Shown in pieces: positions 1 through 4,544 of a stretch of 9,996 bases of DNA. The DNA comes from CAWHMN01 sp051001135 (GTDB lineage Bacteria > Acidobacteriota > Terriglobia > Terriglobales > Acidobacteriaceae): NCBI GenBank assembly GCA_051001135.1, contig JBPCNO010000183.1, forward strand, positions 1 to 9,996, given 5' to 3'. Below the pieces are notes generated by a model, which saw nothing but the letters and a program-made list of their open reading frames with translations, had not been told where the DNA came from and searched no databases. Numbering within the stretch: position 1 is the stretch's first letter; every line of letters begins with the position of its first letter. The translations under genes were made by a program, and so were the position numbers.

Positions 1-261
1 CTTGACCTGTACGCTTGGTGCCTTTATCGGGCCTACACACTCACGCGCGGACGTGGAGGCAAGCCGGTCACCATCGGGTGGCAGTCCTTCATGATGCAGC
101 TCGGCAGTTCCTATCAGCACGTCCGACAGTTCCGCAATCGGGTGAAGAAGGAGCTTGCGGTAGTCGCCCCGTTCCTTAAGCACATGAAGGTCGAGGCGAC
201 CCAACGGGGAATGACGGTGTACCCCTCCAAGTTCGCGGTTATCCCAAAACGCAGCGCTTAA
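1..261 (+). CDS. repA: RepA-type plasmid replication initiator, C-terminal part (5' end outside window)
   Basis: The frame is open from the first base and ends with TAA at 259-261, leaving 86 residues of a larger protein. It begins LDLYAWCLYRAYTL, followed by ITIGW-like and FRNRVKKEL segments. The pattern of a 'ALDLYxWLxYR' helix, then 'W..L..QLG..Y..VRQFR..V..EL' is typical of the C-terminal winged-helix part of the plasmid RepA family (Pfam RepA_C type), recalled from family knowledge. Such proteins bind iterons and open the origin. The three direct repeats immediately downstream fit this role. The start, the N-terminal domain and any autoregulatory promoter lie left of the window. The last residues are basic (IPKRSA). 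Alternative: another winged-helix Rep family; a plasmid initiator of some kind is well supported by the context. Confidence 0.82.
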   Translation, partial: LDLYAWCLYRAYTLTRGRGGKPVTIGWQSFMMQLGSSYQHVRQFRNRVKKELAVVAPFLKHMKVEATQRGMTVYPSKFAVIPKRSA

Positions 262-266
262 AACAG

Positions 267-275
267 TCATCCACA
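267..275 (+). promoter_or_regulatory. Candidate DnaA box
   Basis: TCATCCACA differs at one position from the DnaA-box consensus TTATNCACA and lies 29 bp before the first iteron. A weaker reverse-strand match (TTTCCACA, from 283-290) follows. Its position between repA and the iterons supports a DnaA-loading site, but a single near-match is weak evidence alone. Confidence 0.4.
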
Positions 276-303
276 TAACCCGTGTGGAAAGAGCATGTTT
301 TCC

Positions 304-380
304 GGGATGATTTGGTGACGCTTGCCGGGATGATTTGGTGACACTTTGCTGCAAAAGGTGGGGATGATTTGGTGACACTT
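304..380 (+). repeat. Three iteron-like direct repeats
   Basis: The 20-bp unit GGGATGATTTGGTGACRCTT occurs at 304-323, 327-346 and 361-380. Copies 2 and 3 are identical and copy 1 differs only by G for A at position 17. Copies 1 and 2 are in tandem with a 23-bp period. Copy 3 starts 34 bp after copy 2, so the extra 11 bp is close to one helical turn and keeps all three on about the same face of the DNA. Direct, co-oriented repeats just downstream of an initiator gene are most simply RepA binding sites. Confidence 0.85.
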
Positions 381-430
381 CTTCTTGTAGTTAAAACTCA
401 TATAGAAAATCTAGTAGTTATTCCGTCAAC

Positions 431-776
431 AGCCGAGGAAAACTTCAAATAAGGAGCGTTCCTGCGGAACGACCTAGCGAACTCACGTTCGCATTCCTTG
501 GAGGAGCTGCGCCCCCCCAAACCCCCCGCAGAAACAAAAACAAAACCTTCCTAATGAGGGTGGGGGTTGGTCTGGCGGTTGCGGCTAACGATTGGCACCT
601 CGACAATCGAGCAAAAAGCCACCGCCAAGGCCACGACTGCGGTCGGGGCAGGGAAACCATCGTCCAAACAGCCACAAAGCCCTCCTGACACCCTTACACA
701 AGCATGAACACATGAGGAGCTTCGCGCGAGATAATTGGCGGACCGGTACAGTTTGGAGTTGCGGAGGAGCGGCGTG
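431..776. other. Non-coding region with small hairpins and a C-rich/A-rich tract
   Basis: No convincing gene lies here; short frames on both strands have no recognisable composition or start. Visible structures are CGTTCC-TGC-GGAACG (457-471), GCGAAC-TCAC-GTTCGC (477-492), CGATTG-N9-CAATCG (589-609), and a strand-asymmetric tract of C7, A3, C6 (512-527) followed by a run almost free of G and T (529-546). Hairpins beside a strand-biased tract can mark an oriT, a leading-strand signal or a terminator, but no nick-site consensus is recognised. The end of the region carries the ribosome binding site of the next gene. Confidence 0.45.
457..492. repeat. Two adjacent short inverted repeats
   Basis: A 6-bp stem with a 3-nt loop (457-471, CGTTCC/GGAACG) is followed 5 bp later by a 6-bp stem with a 4-nt loop (477-492, GCGAAC/GTTCGC). 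Both are perfect. The first shares its GTTCC...GGAAC arms with a hairpin at 2481-2496. There is no T-run after either stem, so an intrinsic terminator is not favoured. Function is unknown; protein binding or a relaxosome/origin-related site is possible. Confidence 0.5.
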
Positions 777-1190
777 ATGAAGACCAACTTGCACCTGGGA
801 TTTACCGGCAACTGTGATGCGGCATTTGCGTTCTACGAAACCGTCTTCGGCACCACGCGGCTGATGACCATGAAGTGGGGCGACGCGCCCCCGGAGGTAA
901 CGTGCCCGGAAGGGGCGAAGGACCTCGTCATGCATACCGCCATGCAGATCGGCAGCATGACGCTGATGGGAGCGGATGCGCCCCCCGGACACGGCAAGTC
1001 CTTCGGCGGCTTCGATATCTCTCTGGACGACTCCAACGGAGCCGAGGTGAAGCGTCTCTTCGCCGCGCTGAGCGAAGGCGGCAGCGTGATGATGCCGCTT
1101 GCCCCGACCTTCTGGTCACCCCTGTTCGGCATGTGCACGGACAAGTTCGGCGTCAACTGGATGGTCAGTGTCCCCGGTCCACAGGCCTAA
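777..1190 (+). CDS. VOC superfamily, PhnB-like protein
   Basis: This 137-residue protein starts MKTNLHLGFTGNCDAAFAFY and ends near FGMCTDKFGVNWMVSVPG. The N-terminal 'NxxL.F.GNCxxAFxFY' and C-terminal 'FG.CTDxFGVxWMV' signatures are those of the PhnB-like branch of the VOC (glyoxalase/bleomycin-resistance/dioxygenase) superfamily, sometimes annotated as 3-demethylubiquinone 3-methyltransferase-like. Members are small, cytoplasmic, often metal-binding dimers; most have no proven substrate, so the reaction cannot be named. Length is normal for the family. ATG 777 is preferred because GGAGGAG at 763-769 is 7 nt upstream; an upstream in-frame extension to 735 lacks family residues. It sits 28 bp before the broken serine hydrolase and is probably cargo cotranscribed with it, unrelated to replication or transfer. 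Confidence 0.85.
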   Translation: MKTNLHLGFTGNCDAAFAFYETVFGTTRLMTMKWGDAPPEVTCPEGAKDLVMHTAMQIGSMTLMGADAPPGHGKSFGGFDISLDDSNGAEVKRLFAALSEGGSVMMPLAPTFWSPLFGMCTDKFGVNWMVSVPGPQA

Positions 1191-1218
1191 ATCATCTCGC
1201 CTGCAAAGTGCAGACCCC

Positions 1219-2302
1219 ATGCCTAAACGCATATCTTTCGGTCGTCGCGTTCTCGGCTGGAGTTCTCTGGGTTTTGTTTGCTGGCCGCTCATGGCGGCAG
1301 GGCAGGGAAGCCCCGCCGTCTGCAATCTGCTGCTGCCCCGGATGCGGCAAAGCCATATCCCGGACGTGGCCCTCGTCAGCTTCGCCGGAACAAAAGTCCA
1401 AACGTACTTCTGCACTACGACTGCCCAGCCGCTCTCCCCGGCTGCTATCTTCGAGGCCGCGTCCCTCAGCAAACCCGTCTTCGCCGCTGCCGTACTGACG
1501 CTCGTTCAGCAGGGAAAGCTCGACCTCGACCGCCCGCTCGCAAGCTATCTTTCCGGCCCGTATCGGCATCAGCAGAATCCTTTCGGCCAGGGAGCTACCG
1601 ATACCGTCACCGATCCACGGTTCAATCGCATCACGGGGCGCATGGTTCTGAGCCATACCTCCGGCCTGCCCAACTGGTCCCGCCGTCAACCGCTCACCTT
1701 GCTTGCCGATCCGGGAAGCAAATGGAGCTATTCCGGCGAGGGGTATGTCTACCTCCAGCGGGTAGTCGAAACCATCACCGGCGAGCCCCTGCGAATTTTC
1801 GTGCAAGCCGCCGTCTTGACCCCCCTGCACATGGATCACAGCAGCTTCGTTTGGAAGCCGGAGTTTGCAGCAATTGCTCTCCCGCCCCACACCGCAGACG
1901 GGACGGCGGAAGAGCCTGCTCACTACGCCAAGGCAGTTGCATCCTCGACGCTCTACACCACGCTTGATGATTACGCTAAATTCGTGACCGCCTTATTGCA
2001 CCCTCCGCCCGGTTCGCCCTTTGCCCTTGAAGAGGTCTTCGCAGGCTGTGGTCAACGACAGCATAAGAATTGAATGGGGGCTGGGATTGGCCATCGAAAG
2101 CGCACCCACCAAGTCATATTTCCATTGGGGGGCAAACCCAGGCTTTCAATCCTTTTTCATGGTGCAACCGGCGTCAGGACGCGGCGTGTTATTCCTCACC
2201 GACAGTGACGACGGACTAGACTTGGTGGATACGGCGGTCGCGCATTTCATTCCCGGCAAGCATCCGGTTCTGCGCTTCCCCATGCTCCACCCGAAAGATT
2301 AA
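1219..2302 (+). pseudogene. Serine hydrolase, class C beta-lactamase-like fold, frameshifted
   Basis: The first frame (1219-2073, 284 aa) has a hydrophobic N-terminus with GRR before it (about residues 9-28, probable export signal), the catalytic SxxK motif S82-L-S-K85, HTSGLPNW at 146-153 and Y171-S-G173 in the YSGEGYVYLQ block that replaces the classic YxN. It then reads into EEVFAGCGQR and stops. The family C-terminus is in the next frame: IRIEWGLGLAIE followed by the KTG-equivalent HWG at 2123-2131 (HWGANPGFQSFFM) and LTDSDDGLDLVD, ending TAA at 2300-2302. The switch lies about 2020-2045, consistent with one extra base (or two missing) near the CCC/TTT runs. Together the pieces make a normal-length member of the beta-lactamase/transpeptidase-like serine hydrolase family (Pfam Beta-lactamase type). 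True antibiotic hydrolysis is not implied; esterase or peptidase activity is as likely. It is either a decayed gene or a local sequence error. Confidence 0.85.
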
Positions 2303-2390
2303 GCCACGTCGCCGCCAGAGGCGAAAAGCAACAGAACGCCGCTCCGCGTCGGGAGTAAGCCTGACACATCACCCCCAAATGGGAACTGTA

Positions 2391-2521
2391 GGTAAACGCG
2401 AAGGCGCAGCGGCATTTACGTGTGTAAACACGTTCTGAATGAGCAACTTAGCGAAATCGCGTTTACGTATGTTTACGCGCGGTTCCCGGCGGAACCGGAT
2501 TTGCTACTTTGGCGTAAACGC
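2391..2521. repeat. Cluster of GTAAAC/GTTTAC motifs in both orientations
   Basis: The core GTAAAC occurs on the plus strand at 2392-2397, 2424-2429 and 2514-2519, and as GTTTAC at 2461-2466 and 2471-2476; a sixth copy is ATTTACG at 2414-2420. Two composite sites stand out: TTTAC-GTGT-GTAAA (2415-2428, perfect inverted repeat) and a GTTTACG direct repeat at 2461 and 2471, spaced exactly 10 bp (one helical turn). Most copies are followed or preceded by CG. Such spaced, mixed-orientation sites suggest cooperative binding by a ribbon-helix-helix protein, plausibly the product of the next gene. Confidence 0.75.
2481..2496. repeat. Perfect hairpin GGTTCC-CGGC-GGAACC
   Basis: A 6-bp GC-rich stem with a 4-nt loop lies immediately after the GTTTACG pair. 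It shares GTTCC...GGAAC arms with the hairpin at 457-471. In relaxase origins an inverted repeat near nic is recognised by the relaxase, so this could be such an element. There is no following T-run, which argues against an intrinsic terminator. Confidence 0.5.
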
Positions 2522-2617
2522 ATTGACCGTACACCTACTTAGCCCAGGGGTGCGGTCCAGGCGACTTGACGGTTTCTGAGGGCACGGTCTAGGGTTTTCA
2601 GCAGGACAATTTACCAC

Positions 2618-3055
2618 TTGAGCACTCCCGGCACGACCGTTCTTCAACCCCGAAACGCCTCCGCAGGCGTGGAGGAGAAGCCCGGCTTTCGCACCAAAAC
2701 CGTCGCCACGCGGATCACGCCCGAGGAGCTGCGCGAGGTCGAGATCGCCGCCGAGCGCGAGGGTAAATCCCTGGCCGAGTGGCTGCGCGATCTGGCGTTG
2801 AAGGCGGCGCGGCAGCGTCCGGCGGACCCGATGGAGCTGCTGCTGGCGGAGCAGTCGGCGACCCGGTACATGCTCCTGAATCTCTTCCATGCGACTGCCC
2901 AGGCCGGGGAGGAGGGGCGCAGCCTGAGCCCCGAATCCGTGCTCAAAATCCGCGAGACGGCGGACGCGCGCAAGCGCGAACAGGCGCGCAAACTGCTTCA
3001 GGATTTCCTGGCCGAGACGAGCCGAGGCGGGAGCCGAAAGGGAGCCGAGCGATGA
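2618..3055 (+). CDS. Ribbon-helix-helix relaxosome accessory protein (MobC/TrwA-like)
   Basis: This predicted 145-residue protein has a putative ribbon-helix-helix (residues about 25-65: beta strand FRTKTVATRIT, helix PEELREVEIAAEREG, helix SLAEWLRDLALKAA), then a charged, helical C-terminal half rich in Arg/Lys (DARKREQARKLLQDF). This matches small plasmid mobilization proteins that bind oriT, recruit or stimulate the relaxase and repress their own operon. The GTAAAC/GTTTAC cluster upstream is the likely target (inference). The start is uncertain: no ATG is available before residue 72, TTG 2618 has a weak AGGA 11 nt upstream, and GTG 2669 (residue 18) is an alternative just before the RHH. 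The stop overlaps the next start as ATGA, indicating translational coupling in the transfer operon. Confidence 0.75.
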   Translation: MSTPGTTVLQPRNASAGVEEKPGFRTKTVATRITPEELREVEIAAEREGKSLAEWLRDLALKAARQRPADPMELLLAEQSATRYMLLNLFHATAQAGEEGRSLSPESVLKIRETADARKREQARKLLQDFLAETSRGGSRKGAER

Positions 3056-3921
3056 GCCGGAAGGGGAAGATTGCGGTCGGGTGTCTGATCGTGGTGCTGT
3101 TTTTCGGGCTGGGATTCGGTCCCCTTCTGAGCCCGCTGCTGTACACCCTGACGCCGCTCCAGCGGTACTACCTTCCTACCTATATCGCGAGTTCCTGGCA
3201 CCAAAACGAGGCCGAGGCGCATACGGAGATCCGCTGGATATTGAAGCTCGCTCCCAGGAAAGTTGATTCCAAAGGCAAGCGCGAACGCGGCTCCAAAGCC
3301 GAATCCAAGCTGGAGCTGGCCTTCGCCACAGAGCGGGATGTCTTCGCGAAGAGTGCGACCGCCATGGTGTGGGCCGGTGCCGCGCTGCCGTTTTCCTTGA
3401 GCGCGGATGCAGCCCGGGAGGGCTGGACGGGGCTGGAGTGGAGCTACCCGCAGCAGGTCGAATCCGCCAAGCTCGCCAGTATGCTGCGAAGCGATTACTT
3501 TGACGGAAGGGCATGGGAGAGCTTCTTTGTGAGGCCCGCGCTGTCGCTCGTCAGTTTGTTTTTGCTCTTCCTGATCGCTCGCGCCGGGGTCCAGGGGTGG
3601 CGGGAGCGGCGTCTGTGGGGGCGGCCTTTGCGCAGGCGTGAACTCTTATGGCGCTGGATGTTCGAGCCGCCAGCGCGGCAGATTGCTACCCCGGAAAGGT
3701 GGCTGGAGCTGGAGAGACCTATGCCGCTCACGCTGGCAGCGCCGCTCGAATCTTCTCCAGCTCCCCTGCCGATTCCGGCATCGCCGGTGGCGATTCCTTC
3801 CGCGTCCGAGTCGCCGACGAGACCGCCGAAGGTCGTCCAGAGCGTTCCGGTGGCCCCTCCGGTTGTCCCGGAGAAGGCGAAACCGGCGTACACCTGGGAT
3901 GCCAGTAAGGAGATTGAGTGA
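3052..3921 (+). CDS. Two-TM membrane protein resembling a coupling-protein membrane anchor
   Basis: This 289-residue protein has a basic N-terminus (MSRKGK), a hydrophobic helix at about 7-31, a polar probable periplasmic segment to about 157, a second hydrophobic helix at about 160-178 (RPALSLVSLFLLFLIARAGV), then an Arg-rich cytoplasmic stretch (WRERRLWGRPLRRREL, 183-198). The last about 70 residues are a Pro/Ala/Ser-rich linker ending KPAYTWDASKEIE. Two helices flanking a small periplasmic domain, followed by an R-x-R-L-x-G-like segment, is the layout of the membrane part of VirD4/TrwB/TraD coupling proteins, but there is no Walker motif or ATPase domain. The start overlaps the RHH stop (ATGA) with GGGAG 7 nt upstream. 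Its place in a relaxosome operon suggests a membrane link for the relaxosome or half of a split coupling protein. The family is not securely recognised. Confidence 0.6.
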   Translation: MSRKGKIAVGCLIVVLFFGLGFGPLLSPLLYTLTPLQRYYLPTYIASSWHQNEAEAHTEIRWILKLAPRKVDSKGKRERGSKAESKLELAFATERDVFAKSATAMVWAGAALPFSLSADAAREGWTGLEWSYPQQVESAKLASMLRSDYFDGRAWESFFVRPALSLVSLFLLFLIARAGVQGWRERRLWGRPLRRRELLWRWMFEPPARQIATPERWLELERPMPLTLAAPLESSPAPLPIPASPVAIPSASESPTRPPKVVQSVPVAPPVVPEKAKPAYTWDASKEIE

Positions 3922-3940
3922 GATAAACTGGTACTACTGA

Positions 3941-3948
3941 GGTATACC
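3941..3948. promoter_or_regulatory. Palindromic octamer overlapping the antitoxin RBS
   Basis: The perfect palindrome GGTATACC lies 2 bp before the ParD-like ATG and overlaps its GAGG Shine-Dalgarno (3939-3942). A related half GGTA lies at 3930-3933. ParD antitoxins are ribbon-helix-helix repressors of their own operon, so this is a plausible autoregulatory operator. Only 29 bp separate it from the upstream gene. Confidence 0.4.
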
Positions 3949-3950
3949 TA

Positions 3951-4232
3951 ATGCCTACCATCGAGAAGCTGAGCATTGCCCTTCCCACCGAGATGGCGAC
4001 AGTTGTTCGGCAGGCCGTGGATGCCGGCGAATACTCCTCCCAAAGCGAAGTTGTTCGTGACGCCTTGCGCGACTGGACCCACAAACGTAACTTGCGGGCG
4101 CAGGGCCTCTCCGAGCTGCGCAGAGCATGGCTGGAGGCTGTGGCGGACGACTCTGAGGGAGAAGACCCAGGACCGATCCTTGATGCCCTGGAGAAAAAAT
4201 ACGAGGCGTTGGCTGAGGCATCCGGGCGATAA
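3951..4232 (+). CDS. parD: ParD-like type II antitoxin
   Basis: This 93-residue protein opens with an RHH (residues 5-47: KLSIALPTEMATVVRQAVDAGEY, then SSQSEVVRDALRDW), the hallmark of ParD/CC2985-type antitoxins that use 'GxYxSxSEVVRxALR'. The C-terminal half is acidic and helical (EAVADDSEGEDPG) and would wrap around and neutralise the toxin. ATG 3951 has GAGG 8 nt upstream. The stop TAA overlaps the toxin start by one base (TAATG), ensuring coupled synthesis with antitoxin first. Length and arrangement are normal. It lies inside the transfer operon, between the membrane protein and the relaxase, and probably has its own autoregulated promoter, since the octamer GGTATACC sits at its start. 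Confidence 0.88.
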   Translation: MPTIEKLSIALPTEMATVVRQAVDAGEYSSQSEVVRDALRDWTHKRNLRAQGLSELRRAWLEAVADDSEGEDPGPILDALEKKYEALAEASGR

Positions 4233-4531
4233 TGCGCTTGAGATTTTCCCCTTTTGTGAAGCACGACCTCGCGGAGATTGCGGAGTACATCTCCCAGGAC
4301 AGCCCCCGCCACGCCGCCAATTGGATTCGGGTGCTGCGGTCGCGCTTCGCAGACATCGCCAAGCAACCACTGCTCTATCGGCTCCGACCGGAGCTTAGCG
4401 TCGATGCCCGGCTTGCTCCAGTCGGCCAGTACGTCATCCTGTTCAGGGTTCGCAAGGATACTGTCAGGATCGAGCGCGTCGTCCACGGAAGCCGCGATTT
4501 GCTCCCCACCCTTGAAGAAATCGAACAATAG
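4232..4531 (+). CDS. parE: ParE/RelE-superfamily toxin
   Basis: This 99-residue basic protein reads RLRFSPFVKHDLAEIAEYISQDSP near the N-terminus and VGQYVILFRVRKDTVRIERVVHGSRDL near the C-terminus. The 'A..DL.EI..YI...P..A..' helices and the 'Y.I.FR...D.V.I.RV.HG.RD' strands are typical of ParE toxins of the RelE/ParE superfamily. Classical ParE poisons DNA gyrase, while RelE relatives cleave mRNA; the sequence favours ParE but does not prove the target. The start overlaps the antitoxin stop by one base. The gene appears intact, which implies a functional antitoxin and a role in plasmid retention after cell division. The relaxase begins 13 bp after its stop. Confidence 0.88.
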   Translation: MRLRFSPFVKHDLAEIAEYISQDSPRHAANWIRVLRSRFADIAKQPLLYRLRPELSVDARLAPVGQYVILFRVRKDTVRIERVVHGSRDLLPTLEEIEQ

Positions 4532-4544
4532 GTCCACCGTCCCT

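Larger units (their letters stand above)
262..430. other. oriV: Putative plasmid replication origin (oriV)
   Basis: Directly after the repA stop come, in order, a one-mismatch DnaA box (267-275), three copies of a 20-bp iteron (304-323, 327-346, 361-380) and an AT-rich stretch (about 381-425, with TAGTTAAAAC, ATATAGAAAATC and TAGTTATT). This order (DnaA site, iterons, easily melted DNA) is the usual architecture of iteron-regulated origins next to their initiator gene. Seen directly: the repeats and base composition. Inferred: origin function. Three iterons is a low number, so more may lie left of repA, or these could serve copy-number or promoter control. Confidence 0.72.
2303..2617. other. 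Non-coding control region upstream of transfer genes; candidate oriT
   Basis: No gene is supported in these 315 bp. They contain six copies of a GTAAAC/GTTTAC-type core (2391-2521) and a perfect hairpin (2481-2496), directly upstream of the relaxosome operon. In MOBF plasmids oriT commonly lies beside the gene for the small DNA-binding relaxosome protein (trwA in R388), so this is the best place for it. A weak sigma70-like TTGACG (2566-2571) with TCTAGG 16 bp later could drive the operon. No known nic consensus is recognised, so oriT is inferred from context only. Confidence 0.45.

Noticed and set aside
457..527. Rho-independent terminator after repA
   Set aside because: The hairpins have short stems and are followed by mixed sequence or C-runs, not T-runs.
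592..777. A 61-codon plus-strand frame before the VOC gene
   Set aside because: It starts at TTG without a Shine-Dalgarno, has a low-complexity Pro/Arg/Ser composition, and overlaps the VOC ribosome binding site.
1219..1300. Lipoprotein or clear Tat signal on the serine hydrolase
   Set aside because: The cysteine in FVCW lacks a proper lipobox, and GRRVLGW is only a partial twin-arginine motif; a generic export signal is all that can be claimed.
1192..1923. A 243-codon minus-strand frame opposite the serine hydrolase
   Set aside because: The sense strand carries SxxK, HTSGLPNW and YSG motifs; the antisense translation matches no family.
2365..2384. A fourth, inverted iteron (CACCCCCAAATGGG-like)
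   Set aside because: Only short blocks match the reverse complement of the iteron; similarity is too low to count as a copy.
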